A DNA stretch of 64,000 bases from an uncultured Opitutia bacterium. GTDB lineage: Bacteria; Verrucomicrobiota; Verrucomicrobiia; Opitutales; Opitutaceae. The stretch spans positions 44,114 to 108,113 of the forward strand of contig CAIMFY010000014.1 of assembly GCA_903840415.1 (NCBI GenBank), read 5' to 3'. The notes under the pieces were generated by a model. That model did not search any database. It was not told the origin of the DNA and saw only the letters and a program-made list of their open reading frames with translations. A program made the translations under genes and the position numbers. Positions 26,798 to 36,308 of this stretch are shown piece after piece. Position 1 is the first letter of the stretch. Each line of letters begins with the position of its first letter.

Positions 26798-28984
26798 ATG
26801 GCCACCCCTAATATCGCCGGCACGTTGCGCCGGTCGTTGCTCATCAAGGTCATTTCCAAGCCCGCACCGAGCAAGGAAGACGTCAGTTCAGTCATTGAAC
26901 TCACTGCCTCGAAGGTGGTGGAGGCGCTTCAGGCGCAGTCGATGACGTTCTACCTCGTCGAGGGTAACGAGATCGCGTTCAAGCAGGTTTACTATTCCCC
27001 GACCCTTTGGGCGGACGACCCCACGAAGGAGAAAAAATTTCGCGACACCGCCGCCAAGCTCCTCGCTTTGCGTATCCCCATCGGCAAAGGCATCGTCGGT
27101 AAGGTCATTGAAAGCGGCGAGCCGGTTTTCTTCCGCAATAGCGAAAGCCAGGCGCCGTTCATGCAGTCGATGGCGCAGACCACCGGCTTCGAGGTGCGCT
27201 CCATGCTCACGGTCGCGCTCAAGTCGACGATCACGCTCGGCGCGATTCAGGTGCTGAACAAGGAATTGGCCGCCGGCACCCAAGGCGAGTTCACCGAAAA
27301 AGATCTCACCCTGCTCAAGGAAGTCGCCGAGTATTCAGCCACACTCATCCACCGCATGGTGGATCCGAAGTTCGTTCCAAACGCAGAAGACACCGCGAAG
27401 TTCGTCGCCAAGCTCACCGACCTGCCGCTCGTCACCAAGATCGACGACGTGGAGATCGACGAGAAACTCCTCGAAGTCACCGGCGACGCCGTCATCCGCC
27501 GCGAAGGCATCTTCCCGCACAAACAGCTGAGCCCCAATTCGGTCGCCGTGCTGATGTGCAACCCGCTCGACTACGGCAAGCGCGAGTCGTTTTCGCAGGC
27601 GACCGACATGTCGATCGAAGAAGTGAGCGTCGTCTCCGCCACGTTTTTCGAAACGCTGCTCAAGAAATATTTCAAGGACGCCAAGGCCGCTCCCGGCTCC
27701 GAGGATGTCGACATCGGGTCCGTCGCCGACGTCATCAGCAATGCCTACAGCGCCGACAGCGCCACCGCCGGCGTCAGCGCCGCCGATCTCGAGAACGAGG
27801 ATTCGGCGCCGATCGTCCAGCTCACGAATCGCATCATCGAGGATGCCTACGTCTCTGGCGCGTCAGACATCCACATCGAGCCGATGGAAAAAGACCTGCT
27901 CATCCGCTATCGCATTGACGGACTGTGTCAGGAAAAACTCCGGCTTCCGAAGCAGGTCGCCAACTCGATGGTCACGCGTCTGAAGATCATGTGCAACCTC
28001 GACATCTCCGAGCGCCGGTTGCCGCAGGACGGACGCATCGTTTTCAAGAAATTCACGAAGAAGAACATTGATATCGATCTTCGCGTCGCGACCGGGCCGA
28101 TGAACCATGGCGAGAAAGTCGTCATGCGCATTCTCGACAAGACGAAGAGCACGCTGCCGCTCCCGGCGCTCGGGTTCTCCGACGAAAATCTCGCCCGCTA
28201 CCGCGAGTGCATCCGCCAGCCCTACGGCATGATCCTCCACTGCGGGCCGACCGGCTCCGGCAAGTCGATGACGCTTTACTCGGCGCTCGGCGAAGTAAAC
28301 ACTCCCGACGTCAACATCCAGACCGCCGAAGATCCGATCGAGTATACGCTCGCCGGCATCAACCAGATGCAGATGAGCCGCCAGATCGGCCTCACGTTTG
28401 AGCGCGCCCTGCGCTGCTATCTCCGCATGGACCCCGACATCATCCTCGTCGGCGAAATCCGCGACAAGGAAACCGCTCAAATTGCCTGCGAAGCGGCGCT
28501 CACCGGTCACTTGCTCGTTTCCACGCTCCATACGAACGATGCGCCGTCGACCGTGTCACGCATGGGCGAGATGGGCATAGAGCCGTTCAACATTTCCGCC
28601 TCGCTCGTGTGTGTCTGCGCCCAACGCCTGCTTCGCCGCGTCTGCAAAAATTGCAAAGTCTCCTACGAGCTGGCAGGCCGGGAAAAAACCATCATGGAAA
28701 AGGCGCTCGGTTGGAGCGGCCAGGTCTTCAAGTCCAATCCTCAGGGCTGCCCGACCTGCGGCGGCACCGGCTACAAGGGCCGCGTGGGCATCCACGAACT
28801 GATGACCAATAGCGAGGCGCTCACCGAGGGCATCAACAAGGAGGTCGAAGTCGCCGAACTGAAACGCATCGCGATGAAGAACGGCATGAAGACGCTCCAC
28901 CAAGATTCGATGCTCAAGGTCAAGATGGGCCTGACGACCATGGACGAGGCACTGAGCAACGTGCCTCCCGATTTGATCCTCTAG
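26798..28984 (+). CDS. GspE/PilB-type secretion or pilus ATPase with N-terminal GAF domain
   Basis: A 728-residue cytoplasmic motor ATPase for type IV pilus assembly or type II secretion. In place of the usual MshEN/GspE-N domain, residues about 15-190 form a GAF-like domain ([27 protein letters not shown]). The ATPase part has [20 protein letters not shown], Walker [13 protein letters not shown] near residue 482, Walker B region [16 protein letters not shown], and a CxxC/CxxC zinc element ([22 protein letters not shown]). The ATG at 26798 ([13 protein letters not shown]) is preferred over 26687. The GAF domain suggests small-molecule control. A prepilin lies at 58449-58988. Confidence 0.92.
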   Translation: MATPNIAGTLRRSLLIKVISKPAPSKEDVSSVIELTASKVVEALQAQSMTFYLVEGNEIAFKQVYYSPTLWADDPTKEKKFRDTAAKLLALRIPIGKGIVGKVIESGEPVFFRNSESQAPFMQSMAQTTGFEVRSMLTVALKSTITLGAIQVLNKELAAGTQGEFTEKDLTLLKEVAEYSATLIHRMVDPKFVPNAEDTAKFVAKLTDLPLVTKIDDVEIDEKLLEVTGDAVIRREGIFPHKQLSPNSVAVLMCNPLDYGKRESFSQATDMSIEEVSVVSATFFETLLKKYFKDAKAAPGSEDVDIGSVADVISNAYSADSATAGVSAADLENEDSAPIVQLTNRIIEDAYVSGASDIHIEPMEKDLLIRYRIDGLCQEKLRLPKQVANSMVTRLKIMCNLDISERRLPQDGRIVFKKFTKKNIDIDLRVATGPMNHGEKVVMRILDKTKSTLPLPALGFSDENLARYRECIRQPYGMILHCGPTGSGKSMTLYSALGEVNTPDVNIQTAEDPIEYTLAGINQMQMSRQIGLTFERALRCYLRMDPDIILVGEIRDKETAQIACEAALTGHLLVSTLHTNDAPSTVSRMGEMGIEPFNISASLVCVCAQRLLRRVCKNCKVSYELAGREKTIMEKALGWSGQVFKSNPQGCPTCGGTGYKGRVGIHELMTNSEALTEGINKEVEVAELKRIAMKNGMKTLHQDSMLKVKMGLTTMDEALSNVPPDLIL

Positions 28985-29004
28985 CCGATCCGGGACGCGT
29001 TTTG

Positions 29005-30453
29005 TCAGAAGGCCATCCAAGCCTCGAAATACAGCGTGTTGTTGTTTTTGGCATTGGCGCCGGCACCGTCGTAATTCGTGCGCCCGCCATCGAAGTGGTT
29101 GTAGATCGTGTATTGCAGCGACAGCTTGACGTTGCTGCGCGGCCAAACCGACGGGCCGCCGTGCTTGTTGAGCGGCAGGAAGCTGGCCTGCAGCACGAAA
29201 CCATCGCTGGTGGGTGAGCCCGTGGCGCTGCCGGCGTAGAGGGCGGCATCGCTCGACCCATCCATGCGGAAATACTGAACGGTGGCGCCGTAGGTCTTAT
29301 CGTAAAGGTAACTGCCGGTCAGTTTCAGGTTACGCAACGTGTCGGTGGCATTATCGGCGAGGCCAAGCGCTTCGCTCGCGTTCCAAGTCTGTCGTTCATA
29401 AACATAGCTCAAGAGTCCCGTAAAATCGTGGACGCCGTGCGACACCTGATATTGCGAGTCCAATCCGAAATCCACGATCCGATCCTTGCCGGCGCTTTTG
29501 TCGCGACCGGGATAAGTGTCGGCTGCCATGCCAAAGGTGCCGAATTCCAAGCGCCCGTCGGTCACCATTTGATCAACGGCGAATCGCCAATACGGCGCTA
29601 ATCCGGAGATTTGCGTCTCGCCGGCAGGATCAATGCCCAGATTTTTCTGTAAATGGGCACCGAGGGTCTGATAGCCGCCCACGTCGAAATAATACTTGCT
29701 CGCCACCATGGCGTAGGCGCCCACTCCGCCCACTTGTTGGGCTACCGCGCCATCAATCAGCGTGCCGGCCGCTGGCCCCGGTGCCAATTTGGATCCTGAA
29801 AACGGATAGCCCCACGCCGGCGTGCTGTTCCACGGATCCTGCATCGTCGGGTTGTTGTTCGCGTAAACGCCGTAGATCACATCCTGCTCGCCCACGGTGC
29901 CGGTATCGGCGAAACGCAACTCGGTGTTGTCCCATGACCAATCTTTGGCGACACCGTCGTAGGTTGTCTGGTTGAAGATGCCGAATTTGTTCGCGATGAC
30001 CGCGCCTTCCTTGCCGAAAATATCCTCGGCGAAGGGCCCGAAAAGTCGACCCGCATAGAACAGACTCACCTGCGAAACCGCCCAATTGTTGTTGTTGCCA
30101 AAGCCGGGGGCCGCACCGCCGGCTTGCGCCGCCTGGGTGTGCGTAAACGAGGGCATAACCATGACCGCGATCGGAGGTAATTGCGCCGGGTTGGTGTCGA
30201 GCGTGTAGCCGGTCAGCTTAAACTGGCGGCCATATTGCGTGAGGATCGGAAACTCCGTGTGACAATCCGTGCACTGCATGTTCATTTGGCGGGCGAAGCT
30301 GGGCAGCGCCCGGGCAGTCGTGGGTGCCAGAAAAAGAGCGGCCGACACCAAGCCGCCGATGACACCGATCCTACGCCAGACTTGATAGCCGGAAACCGAT
30401 TTCCAGATGGCTGATGGGCTGCGGTTGATCGAGTCTCGAGCGATGGTTTTCAT
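29005..30453 (-). CDS. Fused monoheme cytochrome c / outer-membrane beta-barrel protein (Cyc2-like architecture)
   Basis: A 482-residue protein. Residues 1-49 form a long signal peptide ending TTARA. A short heme segment follows immediately: PSFARQMNMQCTDCHTEFP (CxxCH at 61-65), then LTQYGRQFKLTGYTL. The remaining 400 residues are rich in Gly, Tyr, Asn and alternating hydrophobics and end in Phe (LYFEAWMAF), as in outer-membrane barrels. A single heme domain fused to a porin is the architecture of Cyc2 iron oxidases, whose heme domain has a similar pattern. Whether this is a true Cyc2 is not established. It is the last gene of the cytochrome operon, 64 bases after the hexaheme gene. Confidence 0.78.
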   Translation of the reverse strand: MKTIARDSINRSPSAIWKSVSGYQVWRRIGVIGGLVSAALFLAPTTARALPSFARQMNMQCTDCHTEFPILTQYGRQFKLTGYTLDTNPAQLPPIAVMVMPSFTHTQAAQAGGAAPGFGNNNNWAVSQVSLFYAGRLFGPFAEDIFGKEGAVIANKFGIFNQTTYDGVAKDWSWDNTELRFADTGTVGEQDVIYGVYANNNPTMQDPWNSTPAWGYPFSGSKLAPGPAAGTLIDGAVAQQVGGVGAYAMVASKYYFDVGGYQTLGAHLQKNLGIDPAGETQISGLAPYWRFAVDQMVTDGRLEFGTFGMAADTYPGRDKSAGKDRIVDFGLDSQYQVSHGVHDFTGLLSYVYERQTWNASEALGLADNATDTLRNLKLTGSYLYDKTYGATVQYFRMDGSSDAALYAGSATGSPTSDGFVLQASFLPLNKHGGPSVWPRSNVKLSLQYTIYNHFDGGRTNYDGAGANAKNNNTLYFEAWMAF

Positions 30454-30498
30454 AGTGAGGTATGTTGGTTCAAACGGATTTATTGATGCAGATTCGGA

Positions 30499-30516
30499 CG
30501 GGGTGCGGTGGCCCCG
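30499..30516 (-). terminator. GC hairpin between hexaheme and barrel cytochrome genes
   Basis: CGGGG and CCCCG pair around an 8-base loop, directly after the stop of the hexaheme gene. It may reduce read-through or mark an RNA-processing point, letting the outer-membrane component be made at a different level from the rest of the operon. No T run. Confidence 0.3.
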
Positions 30517-30517
30517 C

Positions 30518-31906
30518 CTAGAATCCGAGTTCCTCCCCTTTGGGTTTTAGGCTGAAGAGGTAGGCAACAAGATCGTCGAGCTCGGCGTCCTTGATCGTGC
30601 TGCCCCAGGCAGGCATGTAGAGCGGAGGCGCCGGGCGTTTGGGATCAAGCGCGTCGATTTCACGCCGGCCGTTCGAGATCATTTTCTTCAGCTCGGGCTT
30701 GGTGTAGCTGTCGGCTACAAAGCTCAGGCCCGGCACCTGCTGCGCGGTCTTGGCGTTGGGGTTTGGAATGCCACCTTTGCCTTCGGGACCGTGACAGCCA
30801 GCGCAGCCGTATTTGCGGAAGATTTCACGGCCGCGGTCCGCCGGCGCCATCAGCGCCGGAATGTTCAACGCCACTTGTTGGTCGCGCAGATGAACGAGGA
30901 ACTCCGTCAGCGCCCGCGATTCCGCCTCCGTGAATCCGAAACGCGGCATCACTGATCCCGGCGTGACACTCTGCGGATCGCGGAAATGCGCCATCATCCA
31001 CTCGGGTTTGCGCCGCAGGCCGACGTCATCGAGGACCGGGCCGATCTTGCCACCTTGGCCGGCGACGGTGTGGCAGCCGATACAGCCCTTCAACTGGAAC
31101 AGGCGGCGACCCTCGCTCGCACTGGGGATGACTTTCATCGAGGCGTAGAATCCGGGCAGGTTGGTGCCAGTCTGACTCAGCATGAAGAGCACGATCGCAT
31201 CGAGATCGGGTTCGGCGAATTTCTGGGGCGGCATGCCGGAGTTCGGCGTGACGGCGGAGGGCTCGACGAAATGCTGCTTCAACCAATCGGGCGACCGACG
31301 GGCGCCGACCTTGTCAAGTTCCGGGCCGAGATTGCCGCCGACGCCACCGAGTTTGTGGCAGCCACGGCAACCGACGGTCTCAAACAGTTGGTTACCGCGC
31401 GCGAGTTCTGGCGCGGCGGGATTGTCGGAAGCCTCGTGGCACTGACCGCATGCTGCTTGGATATATTTCTGCGGCAGCATCGGCTCGTCCCAGTGCGCTA
31501 CATGGCCATGGGCGTCTTCGGTCGTCGTCGCGCGACCCTGACCACGGTGACAGATCGTGCAGCCGAACTTGTCGAACGGATGCCGATCGTGCAGCGGATT
31601 ATAGGCGAGCGGCTGCGCGAAGCCACCGTAGCTCGGATCCTCCACCGCGAGATGGCAGGTGGTGCAGCGATCGACGCGGTTAAGTTCGGGCAGCAAGACC
31701 TGCCGGATTTCCACCGGCGTCCGCTGGGCGAGCATCTTTTGCTCGGGCGTCGAGGCGCGGCGAATTTCCTCCTGGATGAATTTTCGCTGATAGTCCTTCC
31801 ACGGCCGGTGTTCGTCGCGGTAGTAACCGACGACCACGAGCACGCCGACGAGCAACCCGAGAAAGGTGAACCAGCCGTAGAATTTGCGGAGCGAGCCGTC
31901 GTTCAT
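30518..31906 (-). CDS. Membrane-anchored hexaheme cytochrome c
   Basis: A 462-residue protein with one N-terminal membrane helix (about residues 9-28) and six CxxCH heme sites: CTTCH 81, CTICH 116, CGQCH 153, CRGCH 180, CIGCH 275 and CAGCH 368. The first three lie in a compact multiheme part. The last three belong to three class I cytochrome c domains, each with a downstream Met-containing motif (NSGMPPQKF, GSVMPRFGF, LYMPAWGST). It starts one base after the cytochrome b stop, so it is a complex subunit or the direct electron partner on the periplasmic side. Confidence 0.92.
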   Translation of the reverse strand: MNDGSLRKFYGWFTFLGLLVGVLVVVGYYRDEHRPWKDYQRKFIQEEIRRASTPEQKMLAQRTPVEIRQVLLPELNRVDRCTTCHLAVEDPSYGGFAQPLAYNPLHDRHPFDKFGCTICHRGQGRATTTEDAHGHVAHWDEPMLPQKYIQAACGQCHEASDNPAAPELARGNQLFETVGCRGCHKLGGVGGNLGPELDKVGARRSPDWLKQHFVEPSAVTPNSGMPPQKFAEPDLDAIVLFMLSQTGTNLPGFYASMKVIPSASEGRRLFQLKGCIGCHTVAGQGGKIGPVLDDVGLRRKPEWMMAHFRDPQSVTPGSVMPRFGFTEAESRALTEFLVHLRDQQVALNIPALMAPADRGREIFRKYGCAGCHGPEGKGGIPNPNAKTAQQVPGLSFVADSYTKPELKKMISNGRREIDALDPKRPAPPLYMPAWGSTIKDAELDDLVAYLFSLKPKGEELGF

Positions 31907-31907
31907 T

Positions 31908-33197
31908 TTAGTGGCCCTCCGTTATGGTCGGTGGATTCTGCCACGGCTCGACCCAACCCCAGTTCGGCCCGCGAAAACTCGTGCCGATGATCGTCAGCAC
32001 GATGGCGACTACGACACACACGCTGAAAATGGTGTTGGCGACCACGCGTTCGCGGGCAAACCATCGCCCGACGCCCACGCGGTTCCGGTCGATGTAGGGC
32101 AACATGACCAGCACCGTCACAAGCAGGCCCGGCACCACCACGCCGCCCCAGAAAGCCGAGTAGCTGACGAGTTCTTGCAGGCCGAGAAAATACCAGGGCG
32201 CCTTCGCTGGGTTCGGCGGATGAATCGGGTTGGCAAACTCCTCCAGTGGCGCGTTCCAGAACACCGCCAAGAACAGCACGACCGCCGTCACGAGGAGAAA
32301 CAGCAGAATTTCGCGGAAAATCAGATGCGGCCACGAAAACACTTCGTCCTCGGGATTGTGACCGACCTGCGGCGTCGTGCCGCGCGCCAGCTCCATCAAA
32401 CCGTAGCTCTTGTTCGTCGGCAACTGGTTAAGCGGGATGGTCGCGATCTCGTCGCCCAATTGTTCATCGGGCCGCGACAGTCCGCCGTCCTTGCGCACCC
32501 GCCACAGATGAATCGACACCATCAATCCCGCGATCATCGGCAGCACGATGACGTGCAGGGCATAAAATCGCGTCAGCGCATCCTGCCCGACGATGTTGCC
32601 ACCGAGCAGCAGGAATTTCAATTTGGGGCCGACGAACGGCGCGTAGCCGGCGATATTGGTGCCGACGGTGATGGCCCAGAACGCGAGTTGATCCCACGGC
32701 AACAGGTAGCCGGTGAAGCTCAGTCCCAGCGTCAGGAGAAAGAGACCGACGCCGAGCACCCAGTTAAATTCCCGCGGCGCTTTGTAGGCTCCGGTATAGA
32801 AAACGCGGCACATGTGCAGCATCACGAACAACACCATGAGGTGCGCCGCCCAGCGGTGCATGTTGCGCACGACCATCCCGGCGGAGACGACGAACTGCAG
32901 ATCCTTCATCACATCGTAGGCCTGTGCCGTGCTCGGCACATAATAGAACATCAGCAGCACGCCCGTGCCGATAAGGATGAAAAACAGGTAGAGCGAAATC
33001 AGCCCCAGCCCCAGCGAGTAGGAGGCGCGCAACGCGTGCCGGTTCACCTTCGCCGGCTGCACATGCAGCAAGAAACTCGAGACCATCGCCTGCGAGCGCT
33101 CGAGGTTACTCTCCGGCAAACCGACGCGAAAGATCGAGCGACCGACGCGCGTCTTGGTAAACCAAAGCCAAATTCGTTTGGGTAGTGGTGCGTTCAT
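31908..33197 (-). CDS. Cytochrome b of a bc/b6f-type complex (fused b6 + subunit IV)
   Basis: A 429-residue quinol-reactive membrane protein with about eight helices. The heme ligands are visible. Helix B has His in NMHRWAAH and MLHMC, 13 residues apart; helix D has His in ALHVIVL and SIHLW, 14 residues apart, the b6f-type spacing. A C-terminal part equivalent to subunit IV carries [14 protein letters not shown] in place of the PEWY quinol motif. It overlaps the Rieske stop by four bases and is followed after one base by the hexaheme gene. Together they form a quinol:cytochrome c type complex. Confidence 0.94.
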   Translation of the reverse strand: MNAPLPKRIWLWFTKTRVGRSIFRVGLPESNLERSQAMVSSFLLHVQPAKVNRHALRASYSLGLGLISLYLFFILIGTGVLLMFYYVPSTAQAYDVMKDLQFVVSAGMVVRNMHRWAAHLMVLFVMLHMCRVFYTGAYKAPREFNWVLGVGLFLLTLGLSFTGYLLPWDQLAFWAITVGTNIAGYAPFVGPKLKFLLLGGNIVGQDALTRFYALHVIVLPMIAGLMVSIHLWRVRKDGGLSRPDEQLGDEIATIPLNQLPTNKSYGLMELARGTTPQVGHNPEDEVFSWPHLIFREILLFLLVTAVVLFLAVFWNAPLEEFANPIHPPNPAKAPWYFLGLQELVSYSAFWGGVVVPGLLVTVLVMLPYIDRNRVGVGRWFARERVVANTIFSVCVVVAIVLTIIGTSFRGPNWGWVEPWQNPPTITEGH

Positions 33198-33667
33198 ATC
33201 ACGAGATATTTTTCCTCACTCACATCCTGACCCTTATCCACCAACAGCCGGTTATCCTTGCTGAGCGTCACCATGAACCAGTTGAGCGCACGCGGCGCCG
33301 GTCCACTCACGACGTTGCCCTGATTGTTGAACACGCTGCCGTGACACGGACAATGGTAGCCGTTGCTAGTGCGATTCACGGTGCAGCCGAGATGCGTGCA
33401 CACGCTCGAAAGGCAGCGAAACGTGTTGCCATGTCGCACGAGAAAGACGCGCTCGTCCTCAAGAAACGTGATGGAACCGTCGGGATAATCGTCGGGCTTG
33501 CCGGCCTTGAAGCGCTGGCCCGGCTCGAACAGCACATTCGGCACGAGGAAGCGCACGCCCGCGGCGCCCGTCGCGGCGGCGGCAAACGCGCCCGCCAGCC
33601 AGCCCAGTGTGAGCTGGAAAAATCCGCGGCGAGAAACGGCATCATGGTCTAGGTGGGAGTGGTTCAT
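33194..33667 (-). CDS. Rieske 2Fe-2S protein
   Basis: A 157-residue iron-sulfur subunit of the quinol-oxidising complex. It has an N-terminal twin-arginine signal/anchor ([17 protein letters not shown]). The cluster-binding boxes are CTHLGC and CPCHGS, which supply the two Cys, two His and the disulfide. The ATG at 33667 is one base after the stop of the flavoprotein gene; a longer reading from 33817 would run inside that gene and is rejected. The stop overlaps the cytochrome b start, so the order is flavoprotein, Rieske, cytochrome b. Confidence 0.95.
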   Translation of the reverse strand: MNHSHLDHDAVSRRGFFQLTLGWLAGAFAAAATGAAGVRFLVPNVLFEPGQRFKAGKPDDYPDGSITFLEDERVFLVRHGNTFRCLSSVCTHLGCTVNRTSNGYHCPCHGSVFNNQGNVVSGPAPRALNWFMVTLSKDNRLLVDKGQDVSEEKYLVI

Positions 33668-33668
33668 G

Positions 33669-35591
33669 TCAGGCGGGAATAAGTTCAACGCGCTCCATGG
33701 TGATCGCGCCGGTGGGGCAGCGGACTGCGCACAGGCCGCAGCGGATGCAGCGGGTCTCGTCTTTGATGATGGCACCCTGCTCGCCCGCCGCGGGCACGCG
33801 GCCGTAGCGCGCCACAAAGGCGGCCGTCAGTTTCTCGTCACCGCGCAACCGCGCCACGTCCACGAGCCTCAGGCAGGATTCCGGGCAAACATCGGCGCAA
33901 CCGCCGCAGAGGATGCAGGAGTCACCATTGAAGACCGGCCCGACGTGACATTTTAGGCAACGATCCGCCTGCTGCCGCGCGGCCGGATCGGGATAATTTT
34001 TTTCCACTTCGGCAATTCCGATCCGTCGATCTAGCGCAAGAGTCGGAGGCGCGCGGCGGACCAGTTTTTCGTAGTCAGGAATCATCCGGTAGCGCGACGT
34101 CTCGTAGACCGTCACCCTCGCCTGCTGCGGCTCGGCGGGCACGCGCCCGGTAAGAAACTTCGAGATCGAGCGCGCCGCTCGTTTGCCCTCCGCCACGGCG
34201 GTGATGATGATGCGCGGCCCGAATGCCGCGTCGCCGCCCGCAAACACATCTGGGCGCGAAGTGGCCATCGTGCCCGGGTCGGCCTGCAGCGTGCCGCGCG
34301 GCGTCGTCTTCAGATTGTCCTCCGGGCGAATCCACGCGAGGTCCGGCGCCTGCCCGATGGCGAGCACCACGCTGTCGGCATCGACGATTTCCTCGCTGCC
34401 ATCGATGAAGTGCGGATTGAACCGGCGGTTTTCGTCAAAAACCCGGTCGGCCTTGATCAATTCGATGCCGGTGACTTTGCCGTCGCGGCCTACGATGCGC
34501 TTCGGTCCGTAGCGCGTGTGAATCCGGATGCCCTCCTTCTCCGCCTCCTCGATTTCTTCGCGCGCGGCCGGAATTTCGTCGAGACTCTCCAAACAATAGA
34601 GGTGAACTTCCGGCACGCCTTTTCGGATCGCTTCCCGCGCCACGTCGAGCGCGAGCCGCACTTCGTCGGGCGCCTCGGCGTCCTTCGTCGTCAGTTCCTC
34701 GAGCACCGCAGCAGCTTGATGTAGCGCCGTGCGAAGTTCCGCCTCGTTCATGCCGGCGAATTTTTCCGTCTGCCGCACGACTGAGCGCGCCACGTCAAAG
34801 GCGACATTGCCGCCGCCGATAACGACTACCTTACGCCCGAGCGACACCTTGTAGCCGAGATTGACGTTCAGCAAAAAATCGATGGCGCGCAGCACGCCGT
34901 CGAGTTGCACGCCCTCGATCGCCAGCTCGCGGCTCTTGTGCGCGCCGATTCCGAGGAACACCGCCTCGAACCCCTGCGTCTTCAAATCGGCGAATGCAAA
35001 ATCACGCCCGAGCCTTGAATTCAGCCGGATTTCTACTCCGAGCGACTCGATCGCGGCGATCTCTGCCCGGATGATCTCGCGCGGTAGCCGGTATTCCGGG
35101 ACGCCAAGCACCAACATGCCGCCGGAGAGGTTTTGCGCCTCGAAAACGGTCGGCGCGAAACCCATCAACGCCAATTCATGCGCGCAGGACAAACCGGCCG
35201 GCCCCGCTCCGATGACCGCGACTTTCCGCCCGGCGCCGAGGCGCTCGCGCCGCGGGTCGCGCAATTGAGGATAAACTCGGCTGAGGTCGAACGAATCGGA
35301 TTCGACGCCATAATGCTCGCAGGCGAACCGTTTCAGTGCCCGGATCGATACCGCGGCATCGAGCGCCCCGCGGCGGCATTTCGCCTCGCAGGGTGCGGCG
35401 CACACTCGGCCGCAAATCGAGGCGAAAGGATTCGGCGTCCGCGCGATGATGTAGGCCTCTTCGTAGCGGCCCTCCGCAATCGCCTGAACGTAGGCGCCGG
35501 AATCGGTGCGAACCGGACAGCCTTCGCGGCACAGCACTTGCCGCGCAAAGTAACCGACATCGGGCAACTCGACTGGGTAGGTTGCTGGCAT
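33669..35591 (-). CDS. GltD-like FAD-dependent NAD(P)H oxidoreductase with C-terminal 4Fe-4S domain
   Basis: A 640-residue flavoprotein related to the glutamate synthase small subunit. An N-terminal Fe-S helical domain ([26 protein letters not shown]) is followed by the FAD fold [19 protein letters not shown] and the NAD(P) fold [30 protein letters not shown] closes the FAD site. The C-terminus adds cysteine clusters ([15 protein letters not shown] and [15 protein letters not shown]) for two 4Fe-4S centres. No GltB is nearby; instead the gene is locked into the Rieske/b operon. It probably exchanges electrons between NAD(P)H and the quinone complex. Similar NAD(P) modules are known next to anammox Rieske/b complexes. 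Confidence 0.9.
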   Translation of the reverse strand: MPATYPVELPDVGYFARQVLCREGCPVRTDSGAYVQAIAEGRYEEAYIIARTPNPFASICGRVCAAPCEAKCRRGALDAAVSIRALKRFACEHYGVESDSFDLSRVYPQLRDPRRERLGAGRKVAVIGAGPAGLSCAHELALMGFAPTVFEAQNLSGGMLVLGVPEYRLPREIIRAEIAAIESLGVEIRLNSRLGRDFAFADLKTQGFEAVFLGIGAHKSRELAIEGVQLDGVLRAIDFLLNVNLGYKVSLGRKVVVIGGGNVAFDVARSVVRQTEKFAGMNEAELRTALHQAAAVLEELTTKDAEAPDEVRLALDVAREAIRKGVPEVHLYCLESLDEIPAAREEIEEAEKEGIRIHTRYGPKRIVGRDGKVTGIELIKADRVFDENRRFNPHFIDGSEEIVDADSVVLAIGQAPDLAWIRPEDNLKTTPRGTLQADPGTMATSRPDVFAGGDAAFGPRIIITAVAEGKRAARSISKFLTGRVPAEPQQARVTVYETSRYRMIPDYEKLVRRAPPTLALDRRIGIAEVEKNYPDPAARQQADRCLKCHVGPVFNGDSCILCGGCADVCPESCLRLVDVARLRGDEKLTAAFVARYGRVPAAGEQGAIIKDETRCIRCGLCAVRCPTGAITMERVELIPA

Positions 35592-35620
35592 AAATGCCGA
35601 TTCCGAGGTGGCCGAAGCGA

Positions 35621-36097
35621 CTACTTCTTGGCGTAGGCTTCGATGACTTCTTTCAGCTTGGCCTCGGCGTCGGCCCGATCCGCGGGCGTGGCTTGGGCGA
35701 GTTTTTCGTCGAACATCGCCTTCTTTCGAACACTGGAGTCGTAGGCGAGGAACTCGTAGATTTTTTTCGCCTGAACCGCGCTAATCATCGAGCCGGGTTT
35801 GTGCATCATGCGCTTGACGTAGCGCGACCATTCGTCCGGCAACGCGAAGTCGGAGTTAATCGGCCGCGCCAGCGTATGGCACAACGTGCATTTTTCGCGG
35901 AAAACCTCGTAGTTCTTCTGGATTCCGGCCGGATAGGCAGAGACGTCGATTTTGGCGGGGCCCTTGTCGAACACGGCGATTTTCGCCTTGGTGGCAGCGT
36001 CAACGTCGTCTTCAGCGGCGCGGATCACGTTCGTCCCGATCAGGACGGAGCCGGCTAAACTTAGCAAAATGAAAGCAGTCGTGGGAGTCGATTTCAT
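35621..36097 (-). CDS. Periplasmic monoheme cytochrome c
   Basis: A 158-residue protein with a signal peptide (residues 1-27) and one heme site CTLCH at 70-74 within YEVFREKCTLCHTLARPIN, followed by DEWSRYVKRMMHKPGS, which supplies candidate Met ligands. The tail is a charged helix. As the first gene of the operon, 29 bases before the flavoprotein gene, it likely shuttles electrons to or from the complex. The ATG at 36097 was chosen because it opens the signal peptide directly. Confidence 0.87.
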   Translation of the reverse strand: MKSTPTTAFILLSLAGSVLIGTNVIRAAEDDVDAATKAKIAVFDKGPAKIDVSAYPAGIQKNYEVFREKCTLCHTLARPINSDFALPDEWSRYVKRMMHKPGSMISAVQAKKIYEFLAYDSSVRKKAMFDEKLAQATPADRADAEAKLKEVIEAYAKK

Positions 36098-36308
36098 GGC
36101 ATTGCGTTTACTGATGTGATGAGCGGAAGCCAAAAGTGCCGCGACTCCCGATGGTCGCGCCCCAGTGCTGGACCGGACGAGTGGCGTGAGGGGTTCGACA
36201 GCGCTCTGGCATGACCCAACCATAGCAGGACTTGCGACGGGCAGCCACTTGCCGCTTGGTATTCACTACTGGCCGATTGGCGTGCCGCTATCGGCGCACG
36301 ACTCAAAC

